From NCBI GenBank assembly GCA_903895005.1, contig CAITSH010000469.1, forward strand, positions 1 to 46,002: 46,002 nt of DNA, read 5' to 3'. How positions within the stretch are numbered: position 1 is the stretch's first letter; each line of letters begins with the position of its first letter. The translations under genes and the position numbers were made by a program. Positions 1 through 7,668 of the stretch are shown here, in pieces. The notes under the pieces were generated by a model that saw only the letters and a program-made list of their open reading frames with translations, had not been told where the DNA came from and ran no database searches. Source of the DNA: an uncultured Pseudomonadota bacterium (GTDB taxonomy: Bacteria; Pseudomonadota; Gammaproteobacteria; Burkholderiales; SG8-39).

Positions 1-74
1 CCGTGCCGCGCCAGGAGCATGTGCCGTTCCCAGAGCCGGTCGCGGACCACATGGTCTGCGACGGATTTGCTCAC
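1..74 (-). CDS. N-terminal fragment, probable M20-type N-carbamoyl-amino-acid hydrolase / hydantoinase-carbamoylase family
   Basis: Only the first 24 codons lie inside the window; the gene continues leftward past base 1. The start is a GTG at 74-72 that overlaps the TGA stop of the upstream hydrolase (GTGA overlap), so the two are probably translationally coupled. The visible peptide contains RLWERHMLLARHG. This resembles the N-terminal 'RLW..hM.lA.iGATp' segment of Zn-dependent amidases that hydrolyse N-carbamoyl amino acids, allantoate or ureidoglycolate. The overlap makes a real gene likely. The product name is a weak inference from a short segment and could be wrong. Confidence 0.45.
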   Translation of the reverse strand, partial: MSKSVADHVVRDRLWERHMLLARH

Positions 75-952
75 GAGGTTTTCATGATCTGTTGCGGCAT
101 CGCACGCGGGTCGCGCGGCTTCCAGCGCCCTGCCTCGGCCAGGCTGATGAAGTCGGCGACAGAGTCGTTGAAGTAGCCCGGCTCCTCGAGGTTCAGCGTA
201 TGGCCGGTCTTGGGCAGCACCAGCAGGCCGCAGGCGGGCAGCGTCTTTTTCATGAAAATCCCCGGCTGCAGGCAATGGTCGTCCTCGTCACCGACCATCA
301 CCAGCGTCGGCACCATCATGGTTTTCATGCGCGTTTCAAGATCATAGATCGACGGACGGCGCGCCTGCACGCCACGCATGGTATTTGCGGCGCCAAGCGA
401 AGAATGCTCACCGAGCTGGATGGCGAATTCCTGCCAACCGCGCGGATCCTTGTTCTGGAACTGTACGCGCGACGCACCGAGCGAATAGGTTTTTGCGAAG
501 GTTTCGCTGCCCTGCGCCTCGAACTGGCGCGCTACATCAAGCGAGACTTCGCGAAAATACGCCTCATGCTGTTTTTCCGCGCCATAGCCTGCGCCGGCGA
601 CCACCAGCGACAACGCACGGTCCGGGTGTTCGAGGCCGAAGTGCAGCGTGGCAAAGCCGCCCATTGAAAGGCCGACGATATGCGCCTTCTTGATGCCCGC
701 CGCATCCATCACGGCGATGATGTCCTCGACAGCGCGCAGCTGCGAATACGAATCGGCCGAAGGGGGAACATCGGAGGGCGGATAACCGCGCGCGGCAAAC
801 GTGACGCAGCGATGCTCACGCGAGAAAAAACGCATTTGCATTTCCCAGCTGCGATGGTCGCCGCCGAACTCGTGGACAAACACCACGGGCGTTCCGCTGC
901 CGGCCTCTTCGTAGTACAGCTTCACACCATCGTCGGTTGTTGCGTAGGCCAT
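71..952 (-). CDS. alpha/beta-fold hydrolase
   Basis: A 293-residue soluble alpha/beta hydrolase. The oxyanion-hole segment HEFGGDHRSW is near residue 27, the nucleophile elbow GLSMGG carries Ser96, the acid is in GDEDD (about Asp222-224) and the catalytic His is in PKTGH (His251), so the triad is complete. Length and motifs fit the family of esterases, C-C hydrolases and enol-lactonases; the substrate cannot be read from sequence. It is the third gene of a leftward set (SDR-like, aminotransferase, hydrolase, amidase fragment), 114 bp after the aminotransferase, and its stop overlaps the next start. No strong ribosome-binding site precedes the ATG at 952. Its role is probably hydrolysis of an ester, amide or lactone intermediate in a nitrogenous-compound pathway (inference). 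Confidence 0.85.
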   Translation of the reverse strand: MAYATTDDGVKLYYEEAGSGTPVVFVHEFGGDHRSWEMQMRFFSREHRCVTFAARGYPPSDVPPSADSYSQLRAVEDIIAVMDAAGIKKAHIVGLSMGGFATLHFGLEHPDRALSLVVAGAGYGAEKQHEAYFREVSLDVARQFEAQGSETFAKTYSLGASRVQFQNKDPRGWQEFAIQLGEHSSLGAANTMRGVQARRPSIYDLETRMKTMMVPTLVMVGDEDDHCLQPGIFMKKTLPACGLLVLPKTGHTLNLEEPGYFNDSVADFISLAEAGRWKPRDPRAMPQQIMKTS

Positions 953-1066
953 GTTTAACTCGTCTTAAAACTGGAGAAGGGAATCTTTCGGAGCTCTGCC
1001 GGTCCGTGCCCGCTTGATCCGGCCTTGCACGCAACATCATGCAACCGAAGCCGGAAGCAGGACATC

Positions 1067-2206
1067 TCAGAACAGGGGGCCGGGATTTTTGATGCCGCGC
1101 GCCCGCTCGACCATGGCCGGCAACAGCCCGCACAGCTCGTCAGCCCATTCCTCAGGAACGGTAGTGGCGATCTTGACAAAGCGGTGACCGAATTTTGGCG
1201 TGTGATATGCGCCCTGGCGGATCATGATGCCCTCTGGGCGGAAAGCCTCGCACAACGCCTCGGGCGTGATACCCGCCTCAATGCACTCGACCACCAGGAA
1301 ATTCGCCTGGGACGGGTAAACGGCGACTTTCATGCCCGGAATGCGGTTGACCGCCTCGTAAATCTGCTTCTGGTTGCGGCGCTGGCGGCGGTTGATGTCG
1401 GGCATCCATTCATCCATGACCTTGAGCCCGGCGATGGCGGCGCGCTGCGAAATCACATTCGAGCCCAGGTTGTTGGGCGGCGAGGACGCAAGACGCTCCA
1501 CCAGTTCCGGATGGGCAATCAGCGCACCAACGCGCAACCCGGCAAGGCCAAGCCATTTGGAAAAACTGTAAATGGTGACTGTACGCTCGGGGTAATAGCT
1601 TGCGGCGAGCGTATGCTGGTCGGCGAAGTGCTTGTAGGTGGAATCGTGCAGGAAATACGCCCCGACGCTGCGCGCAATATCGGTGAAGGACTTGATTTCA
1701 TCGGCGGTGTAGCACACACCGAGCGGATTGTTCGGATCGACCAGATAGATGATGCGCGTTTTCTCGGTCACCGCCGCTTTCAACTGCGCCACCGAGAGAC
1801 GGAAATTGTTCTCCGGTCCGTAGATGGGAATTTCGATGACCTTCGCCCCCGACGCCTTGGCGTACAACATCGGCCATTTCCAGCCCGGGTCGGTGGTGAC
1901 GAACTCCGAGCCGGGCTCCGACAACGTGCGACAGACGTTATAGAGTGCCTCGACAGCCCCGTCGGTCACCAGCACCGCCGCATCGGAGGCCGGCAGGCCG
2001 AGATCCTGCAGGATCAGCGTGCGCAATTCCTCGATGCCAATGGGCGGTGCGTACGCATGGAATTCCTCGGCATCGATGGAATCGATCATCGCCTGGCGCA
2101 CCGCAGGGTGAGTCTTGAAGTGATTGGTGTTCTGCCCGAACCATTTCAGACCCGGCGTGTTGAACAGCCGGTCGAAGTGCTGGTTGCGAACCTCGAAATT
2201 TCTCAT
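1067..2206 (-). CDS. PLP-dependent aminotransferase, class I/II (fold type I)
   Basis: A 379-residue fold-type-I PLP enzyme. Visible landmarks are DPNNPLG (residues 157-163, PLP-ring Asn160), the pyridine-N Asp188 in HDSTY, the Schiff-base Lys217 in SFSKWLG and the phosphate Arg in GLRVG. The overall look is that of histidinol-phosphate or aspartate aminotransferase-like enzymes. The segment that normally holds the alpha-carboxylate Arg reads FVKIA, so Lys345 may stand in its place; the substrate could be unusual. The ATG at 2206 overlaps the stop of the SDR-like gene (ATGA), indicating coupled translation. Linkage to a triple-RidA gene and an amino-acid-type importer suggests amine or amino-acid catabolism. 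The family call is firm; the substrate is unknown. Confidence 0.88.
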   Translation of the reverse strand: MRNFEVRNQHFDRLFNTPGLKWFGQNTNHFKTHPAVRQAMIDSIDAEEFHAYAPPIGIEELRTLILQDLGLPASDAAVLVTDGAVEALYNVCRTLSEPGSEFVTTDPGWKWPMLYAKASGAKVIEIPIYGPENNFRLSVAQLKAAVTEKTRIIYLVDPNNPLGVCYTADEIKSFTDIARSVGAYFLHDSTYKHFADQHTLAASYYPERTVTIYSFSKWLGLAGLRVGALIAHPELVERLASSPPNNLGSNVISQRAAIAGLKVMDEWMPDINRRQRRNQKQIYEAVNRIPGMKVAVYPSQANFLVVECIEAGITPEALCEAFRPEGIMIRQGAYHTPKFGHRFVKIATTVPEEWADELCGLLPAMVERARGIKNPGPLF

Positions 2207-3006
2207 TTCTGCTCGCTCCGTTCCTTGATGACCGAACCGCGCGCGGCGATGCCGCCGTCTATGGTCACGATGGTTCCGGTGATATAGCCTGCACGCGGCG
2301 AGGCGAGGTAGACCATCAGATCGGCGACTTCCTCGGCGCTTGCAGGCCGCCCGCCCGGGTACATGTCGCGCAACTCGGTCCAGCGGCTCTCATCACCGTA
2401 CCAGTCGATGGCCCGGCGCTTGTTGATCTTGACCATGCGGTCAGTTTCCACAGGGCCGGGATTGACGCCGACCACGCGCACGCCGAAATCCAGGCTCTGC
2501 CCGCCCAGCGCCTTGGTGAAGGCCATGAGCGCGGCATTGGCGGTACTGCCGGCGATGTAGTTCGCATCCCAGTTTTCGCCCGAATTGCCGATGTCGTTAA
2601 TAATCACACCAGAGCGGCGTGCCTTCATGTTTTTGTAAAGCGCCTTGGTCAGCAGGATGTAGCCAAAGAGCTTGAGGTCATAACCGCGCCGCCAGTCCTC
2701 CTCGGCGAGAGCTTCAATCGGCCCGGACGGAATCTCTCCGGCGTTGTTGACCAGGATGTCCACATCCGCACACTTGCGGCCGAGCTCTTCCAAACTCCCG
2801 GATTTTCCGAGGTCCATCGGATAGATCGTGACGGAAACGCCGTACTGCTTCCCAAGCGTGTCGCGGGCCGCCGCCAGCGCATCAGCGGAGCGGGCGGCCA
2901 GGTGAAGGTTGCAGCCCTCGGCGGCGAAGGCGTGCGCCGCCGCCAGCCCGATGCCCTTTGAAGCGCCGGTAATGAGTACCGACTGACCCTTGAGCCGCAG
3001 GTCCAA
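2203..3006 (-). CDS. SDR-family protein with degenerate active site
   Basis: A short-chain dehydrogenase/reductase-like protein of 267 residues from a TTG at 3006. That start is preferred because GGAG sits 6 nt upstream and homologous proteins usually begin shortly before the cofactor loop; an in-frame GTG at 3018 is the alternative. The Rossmann loop TGASKGIG (residues 13-20) and NNAG (87-90) are intact, so NAD(P) binding is likely. The active site is not canonical: Tyr150 is in YIAGS, so the usual YxxxK lysine is Ser154, and the catalytic-serine position is Asn137 (IINDIG). It may be a specialised SDR subfamily with altered chemistry. It is first in the leftward operon, divergent from a GntR regulator that probably controls it. 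Confidence 0.8.
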   Translation of the reverse strand: MDLRLKGQSVLITGASKGIGLAAAHAFAAEGCNLHLAARSADALAAARDTLGKQYGVSVTIYPMDLGKSGSLEELGRKCADVDILVNNAGEIPSGPIEALAEEDWRRGYDLKLFGYILLTKALYKNMKARRSGVIINDIGNSGENWDANYIAGSTANAALMAFTKALGGQSLDFGVRVVGVNPGPVETDRMVKINKRRAIDWYGDESRWTELRDMYPGGRPASAEEVADLMVYLASPRAGYITGTIVTIDGGIAARGSVIKERSEQK

Positions 3007-3024
3007 TATTTTCTCCACGTTGTA

Positions 3025-3053
3025 TGTATACGATCTTCAATGTATCGCATACA
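3025..3053. promoter_or_regulatory. Putative GntR/FCD operator pair in divergent promoter
   Basis: The short spacer between the SDR-like gene and the GntR gene contains TGTATcgcATACA (3041-3053), a 5-bp inverted repeat with a 3-nt spacer. A related half-dyad, TGTATacgAT, lies at 3025-3034. The sites are 16 bp apart, between the two start codons. FCD-type GntR regulators commonly bind short TGTAT/ATACA-like palindromes next to their own gene, so autoregulation plus control of the leftward operon is the simplest reading. The binding role is inferred; the dyad is seen directly. Confidence 0.5.
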
Positions 3054-3061
3054 ATCTTTTA

Positions 3062-3814
3062 ATGTCAATGCAAAAGAAAGCCGCCGCCCCAGCGCAGAGG
3101 AGTGCCGTTGGGCGCAAGCCCACCGTCCTAAAATCGCCAACGCGCACGCCGAAAACGCGCGTACTGCACATTCGCGCCGCAATCGAGCGCGACATCGTCT
3201 CGGGCAAACTCACCCCCGGCATGAAACTCGACGAGGAGGCACTGGCCGCGCAATACGGCGCTTCACGCACACCGGTGCGCGAAGCCTTCCAGCAACTCGC
3301 CTCGCAGGGTCACATTGAACTGCGCCCTCACATGGGCGCGTTCGTCGCCCAGCTGGGGGTCAGTGAACTAGGGCAGATGTTCGAAACAATGGCCTTTCTC
3401 GAGGCGGCCTGCGCTGAACTCGCCTCCCGCCGCCACACCGAACAGGACAGGCGGCTATTGGGCGATGCGCATGCGGCCTGCGTGAAAGCCGCCAGGAAAA
3501 ACGACCCTGACGCGTTCTATGACGCCAACGCCCTGTTTCACGAGCGCGTCTACGCAGCAAGCCACAACGACTACCTTTGTGCGGACACCCTTCGGCTGCG
3601 CAACCGCCTGGAGACCTACCGGCGCGCCTCGACATTCCACGCCGGGCTTATGGCCCTCACCATCAAGGAGCATGAAAAAATCCTGCAAGCCATCCTAGAC
3701 ATGGACGAGGCGGCCGCGGCGGGCCGCATGCGCGGCCACCTGGACACGCTGCGCGATGACGCGGTGTCCATGGCCAAGGCGCTCAAGCGCGTGACAGAGA
3801 AAAAAGCAGCGTGA
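3062..3814 (+). CDS. GntR-family transcriptional regulator, FCD (FadR-type) subfamily
   Basis: A 250-residue regulator. The N-terminal winged helix-turn-helix includes LDEEALAAQYGASRTPVREA, typical of GntR proteins. The C-terminal helical FCD domain shows its metal/ligand signature: D-x5-H in the FHERVYAAS region, EHEKILQAI, and a late His in MRGHLD. The reading frame extends upstream to 2990 but would cross the operator dyads; the ATG at 3062 (or 3068) is preferred because it leaves the shared promoter free. A basic, disordered leader of about 35 residues precedes the DNA-binding domain. It is divergent from the SDR-aminotransferase-hydrolase operon and is the best candidate for its repressor, with an organic acid or amino acid as effector (inference). 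Confidence 0.88.
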   Translation: MSMQKKAAAPAQRSAVGRKPTVLKSPTRTPKTRVLHIRAAIERDIVSGKLTPGMKLDEEALAAQYGASRTPVREAFQQLASQGHIELRPHMGAFVAQLGVSELGQMFETMAFLEAACAELASRRHTEQDRRLLGDAHAACVKAARKNDPDAFYDANALFHERVYAASHNDYLCADTLRLRNRLETYRRASTFHAGLMALTIKEHEKILQAILDMDEAAAAGRMRGHLDTLRDDAVSMAKALKRVTEKKAA

Positions 3815-3864
3815 CGCACGGCACCACCACAGCGGCGAGCGCGTTCGCCGCGTTACGCGCCGAA

Positions 3865-4287
3865 TTAGGCAGCTGCGGGCGCCGTCTCCTTGCCGTTGAC
3901 GGTGTCTATAGACTTGTACTCGGCCGGCGACACCACCTCGACCATCTCGAGATCGTCAGACCATCCGGTGACGCTGTGCGGGAGACCCGGCGGAATCACA
4001 TGGCAGGAGCCGGCTTTCAGGGTGTGCTCCCCATGGCCGATATAGTCGAACTTGACCCAGCCCTTGATGACGTACACAAACAGGAAGTCGATCTCGGTGT
4101 GTTTGTGCTCGGGAACGGGCGGCACGGCACCGGGAACGCCGCGAATGACGTGGGCGTTGTAATCGCCGCCGGTCGCGGCTGCGACCCCGAGTTCGCGGTA
4201 GACGAACTGCGGGCGCAGGCCGCCGCCCTCGAAATGCGTGTTTTCCGTATGCGAAACCAGAAGCGTCTGCTTGGCTTTCGTCGTCAT
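3865..4287 (-). CDS. Small cupin-domain protein
   Basis: A 140-residue single-domain cupin. The metal-binding motif 1 is visible in PEHKHTEIDFLFVYVIKGW (HxH followed by Asp/Glu), and motif 2 in PPGLPHSV. The ATG at 4287 is chosen over an upstream ATG at 4338 because AGGA/GGAGA-type ribosome-binding bases precede it and the conserved cupin body follows. It lies between the regulator and the liv operon, reads leftward and converges on the GntR gene. Cupins of this size can be dioxygenases, isomerases or ligand-binding proteins; nothing here decides among them. A 7-bp dyad upstream (4347-4368) could be its control site. Confidence 0.8.
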   Translation of the reverse strand: MTTKAKQTLLVSHTENTHFEGGGLRPQFVYRELGVAAATGGDYNAHVIRGVPGAVPPVPEHKHTEIDFLFVYVIKGWVKFDYIGHGEHTLKAGSCHVIPPGLPHSVTGWSDDLEMVEVVSPAEYKSIDTVNGKETAPAAA

Positions 4288-4646
4288 GGTCCTGTCTCCA
4301 AATGTGGCGGGGGAAAAGTTACGATGGATGCATCGCAATATGCAAAGCGTGCTGTTAAGCTAGCACGCCGGTCCGGTCTGATGCAATGTGACGGCCCGGC
4401 TCACCCGACGCGCAGGCGCACCCCGATGAACAAGGCGCGCACTTCGCCGGTGCGATGCACCGGCGGCCGGGAGGGTGTGCAACGTTGGTATGTGGGCAAA
4501 CCAATGGCACATGGCTTGCTTAGATTTTCGCCCAGATGTTTGCCTTGATGTTTGCCTGTACATTTTTCGCCGTGTACCCCGAATTTTGTTGTGCCGAATC
4601 GACTGCGCTTCATTCCGAGCGCTCACTTTCTAAAAGGGACCTGACT
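4288..4646. promoter_or_regulatory. Divergent regulatory region, cupin / liv operon
   Basis: This is the only gene-free stretch over 300 bases. It contains GCGTGCT/AGCACGC arms separated by 8 nt (4347-4368); a perfect 9-bp inverted repeat with a 3-nt loop, CGCCGGTGC/GCACCGGCG (4445-4465); and a tandem direct repeat GATGTTTGCCT at 4535-4545 and 4547-4557, about 90-110 nt before the livK-like start. An 8-bp palindrome GATGCATC is at 4327. No convincing consensus -35/-10 pair was found. These are plausible operators or an attenuating hairpin for the transporter operon and the cupin; function is inferred. Confidence 0.45.
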
Positions 4647-5774
4647 ATGAAAATGAAACTTTTTGTCGCTGCCGTCGCACTCGCGTTTGTCGGAACCGCC
4701 ACAGCGCAGGAAACCGTCAAGATCGGGTTGGTTCAGCCTCTGACCGGTCCCGTTGCCTACGACGGCAACGGCTACGCCAACACGGTCAAGATGCTGGTCG
4801 CCGACACCAACGCCAAGGGCGGCGTGCTCGGCAAGAAAATTGAACTCGTGGTCGAGGACGGCGCCTGCAACCCGGCGCAATCGGTCAACGCCGCCGAAAA
4901 ACTCGTCACGCGCGACAAGGTCGTCGCCCTGATCGGTGCCTTTTGCAGCACCTCGACGGCGGCAATGATGGAAGTCGCGCGCAAGCACAAGGTGCCGCAC
5001 ATCACCGCCGTATCCACCGCGGCCCAGCTGACGGAGCAGAACAATCCCTACTTCTTCCGCGCCGTGGCCACCACACCCATGCTCGGTGATGCCTTCGGCG
5101 GCGAGTTGCCCGCAGCGGTGAAGGGCAAGCGCTTCGCCTTCCTGGTGATCAACGACGACTGGGGCCGTTCCATGGTCGCCTCCTACCCCAAGACACTCGA
5201 AAAGGCCGGCGGCACCGTTGTCGCCACCGAGTTCTTCCAGCCAAGCGAACTGCAATTCCTGTCGCTCATCACCAAGATCAAGTCAGCCAATCCGGACGCC
5301 ATCGTGCTCGCAGCCAATTCGCAGCATGCCGCCGCGCTGTCCAAGCAGATCCGCGAGCTCGGCATCACCGTGCCGCTGATCGGCGAGGGTTCCTGGACGA
5401 GCGACAGCTACTTCAAGCTCGCGGGCCCCGCCTCCGAGGGCGTGTACGGCCTGGTCGAATACGCCTACACCGTCAAAAACCCGATCAATGAGGCCTTTGT
5501 CAAGATGTCGCGCGAGAAGCTCAAGGAAAACCCGTCCAAGTTCTCGGGCGCGGCACACACGGCCTACAACATAATGATCGACGCCATCCGCCGCGCCGGG
5601 GCGGCGGATCCTGAAAAAATCCGCACCGCGCTGACGCAGACCAATTACACCGGCGCGGTCGGCAACATCCGCTTCACCGAGAAGAACCAGGCCTACGGCC
5701 AGGACGTCTACCTTGCGCTGATCAAGAACGGCGTTCCAGAAGTGGTGCGCACGGCGAAGATCGCCAAGCCGTAA
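4647..5774 (+). CDS. livK: ABC transporter periplasmic substrate-binding protein, branched-chain amino acid type (LivK-like)
   Basis: A 375-residue periplasmic receptor of the Leu/Ile/Val-binding superfamily (type I fold). The ATG at 4647 follows AAAAGGGAC, a good ribosome-binding site, and begins a signal peptide MKMKLFVAAVALAFVGTATAQ with probable cleavage near residue 19-21. The longer frame upstream lacks these features. The mature part starts ETVKIGLVQPLTGP and shows the two-lobe pattern (DGACNPAQSVNAAEKLV, GAFCSTSTAA). It heads the five-gene importer operon. Such receptors also bind amides, aromatic acids and other organic compounds, so 'branched-chain amino acid' is only a family label. 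Context suggests it delivers the compound used by the neighbouring catabolic genes. Confidence 0.92.
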   Translation: MKMKLFVAAVALAFVGTATAQETVKIGLVQPLTGPVAYDGNGYANTVKMLVADTNAKGGVLGKKIELVVEDGACNPAQSVNAAEKLVTRDKVVALIGAFCSTSTAAMMEVARKHKVPHITAVSTAAQLTEQNNPYFFRAVATTPMLGDAFGGELPAAVKGKRFAFLVINDDWGRSMVASYPKTLEKAGGTVVATEFFQPSELQFLSLITKIKSANPDAIVLAANSQHAAALSKQIRELGITVPLIGEGSWTSDSYFKLAGPASEGVYGLVEYAYTVKNPINEAFVKMSREKLKENPSKFSGAAHTAYNIMIDAIRRAGAADPEKIRTALTQTNYTGAVGNIRFTEKNQAYGQDVYLALIKNGVPEVVRTAKIAKP

Positions 5775-5813
5775 TCCGGTAAGCATCAGGCACTCCAACC
5801 GCTCCCGCCTGCC

Positions 5814-6683
5814 ATGGCCGATATCGCCATATTCGGTCAGCACCTCCTAAACGGGTTGCTGATAGGCTGCGCATACGCGTTGATCGCGATAGGACTCACG
5901 ATGATTTTCGGCGTGATGAATATCGCGAACTTCGCGCACGGCGAGTTCTACATGTTGGGCGGGTTCGCTGCGTTTTACTTTGTCAGCCTGCTCAAGGTGA
6001 ACTACTTTCTGGCGTTGCCGCTCGCGGTGGTGGCGGTGGTACTGCTTGCCATCCTGATACAGCAGGTGATTTTCAAGCGGCTTCGCGACGCGCCGGTGAT
6101 GACCACAACCCTGGTCACCATCGGCCTGTCGATTCTTCTCGAGCACCTCGCCCACCTCTTGTGGGGCGCGCAACCGCAGACCGTACCCAACCCGTTTCCC
6201 ACAAGCCCGCTGAGTTTTTTCGGTATCTACACGACGCCGCTCTACCTGTTCGCGATGTTCGTTACTGCGGCGCTGATCGTCGTCGGCCATGTCCTGATCC
6301 AGCGCACGCGCATGGGCAAGGCGATGCGCGCGACCTTCCAGAACAAGGAGGCAGCCGCACTGGTCGGCATCCGCATCGACAGTATTTATATTTACGCCTT
6401 CGCCTTCGGTGCCGCGCTGGCCGCGGCCGCAGGGGCGGTGCTCGGCGGGTTCATCCCGGTCGAGCCCACCATGGGCGGCGTTGCCACGCTCAAGGCCTTT
6501 GTCGTGGTGATCCTCGGTGGCATGGGCAGTTTTGTCGGCGCCATCGTCGGCGGCCTGCTGCTTGGCCTTGCCGAGGGCCTGGGCGCCGGCTACTTCTCCA
6601 CCGGCTGGAAGGATGCCATCGGCTTTGTCGCCGTGATCCTGTTGCTGCTGTTCCGGCCCGACGGACTGTTCAAACGTGGCTGA
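5814..6683 (+). CDS. livH: Branched-chain amino acid-type ABC transporter permease (LivH-like)
   Basis: A 289-residue inner-membrane permease with about eight hydrophobic segments and the family signature GLTMIFGVMNIANFAHGEFYMLGG near residues 25-50. The conserved cytoplasmic loop contacting the ATPases reads AMRATFQNKEAAALVGI near residue 170. It starts 39 bp after the receptor gene, and its 3' end overlaps the next permease gene by 8 bp, showing one operon. It pairs with LivM to form the translocation pore. Length is usual for the family. Confidence 0.93.
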   Translation: MADIAIFGQHLLNGLLIGCAYALIAIGLTMIFGVMNIANFAHGEFYMLGGFAAFYFVSLLKVNYFLALPLAVVAVVLLAILIQQVIFKRLRDAPVMTTTLVTIGLSILLEHLAHLLWGAQPQTVPNPFPTSPLSFFGIYTTPLYLFAMFVTAALIVVGHVLIQRTRMGKAMRATFQNKEAAALVGIRIDSIYIYAFAFGAALAAAAGAVLGGFIPVEPTMGGVATLKAFVVVILGGMGSFVGAIVGGLLLGLAEGLGAGYFSTGWKDAIGFVAVILLLLFRPDGLFKRG

Positions 6684-7668
6684 AGCCAGGACGACAGGCC
6701 GAAGCCGCGCCGTTTCGCTTGCAACCGCCGCCGTGCTGTTGGCGCTGTTTGCCGTGCCGCTGGTGGTCAGCAATGATTATTTCCTGCACCTATTTATCGT
6801 TTCTGCGATTTTTGTCGTCGTCGCCCTCGGCCTCAACCTGATCGTCGGCTATGTCGGGCAGTTGTCGCTCGCCCACGCCGCCTTTTTCGCCCTCGGGGCC
6901 TACGTGTCGGCGCTGCTGTTCGTCAAGCTCAAATGGTCGATGTGGCTGGGCCTGCCCGCGGCCGCCCTCATCACCGGATTCATCGCCCTCGCGCTCGGCT
7001 GGGTGATCCTGCGCGTGCGCGGGCACCGCTTTGTCATCATCACCGTGGCGTTCGCCGAGATCATGAAACTCGTTGCCGCCAACTGGATCGATGTCACCCG
7101 CGGTTTCATGGGCCTGCCCGGCCTGCAGATCCCGGCGCTGTACATCCCAGGCATCGGCGACATCGACCTCAGTTCGAAGGAGCGCTTTTACTATGTGGCG
7201 CTGGTGGCGGCCATCATTACCTTCTGGCTGTGCGCAAAACTCGTCAACTCATCCATCGGGCGCGCCTTCGTGCTGGTGCGTGAAAATGAAGTACTGGCCG
7301 AATCACTCGGGATTTCGGCGTTTCGCTACTGCATGATCGCCTTTGTCGCCGGTGCGGCGATGGCTGGTGCCGCAGGCGCTCTCTACGGCCACTACGTCGG
7401 TTTCGTCAGTCCCGACCTGTTCAACTTCTCTTACATCACCATCATGCTGATCATGGTGATCCTGGGCGGCAAGGGCACGCTAATCGGTCCGGTTCTGGGC
7501 GCGGTAATTTTCACCTTCCTGCCCGAATTGCTGCGCGACGCCTCCGAATACCGCATGGTCTTGTTCGCCGCCATCCTGATCCTGGCCACCATGTTCATGC
7601 CGCGCGGCATCATTTTCCCGCTGGTCGAACACCTGGTGCCGGCACGCTGGAAGGACAAACGGCCATGA
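6676..7668 (+). CDS. livM: Branched-chain amino acid-type ABC transporter permease (LivM-like)
   Basis: A 330-residue polytopic permease starting at a GTG (6676) that overlaps the end of livH. The signature GLNLIVGYVGQLSLAHAAFFALGAY near residues 55-80 and the loop FVLVRENEVLAESLGIS near residue 200 are typical of LivM. About nine to ten membrane spans are expected. Its stop overlaps the livG start (ATGA), so translation is probably coupled. It forms the second half of the importer channel. Confidence 0.93.
   Translation: MAEARTTGRSRAVSLATAAVLLALFAVPLVVSNDYFLHLFIVSAIFVVVALGLNLIVGYVGQLSLAHAAFFALGAYVSALLFVKLKWSMWLGLPAAALITGFIALALGWVILRVRGHRFVIITVAFAEIMKLVAANWIDVTRGFMGLPGLQIPALYIPGIGDIDLSSKERFYYVALVAAIITFWLCAKLVNSSIGRAFVLVRENEVLAESLGISAFRYCMIAFVAGAAMAGAAGALYGHYVGFVSPDLFNFSYITIMLIMVILGGKGTLIGPVLGAVIFTFLPELLRDASEYRMVLFAAILILATMFMPRGIIFPLVEHLVPARWKDKRP

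Noticed and set aside
1025..2287. 420-residue plus-strand open frame over the aminotransferase
   Set aside because: It is antisense to a gene with complete PLP motifs; no domain was seen.
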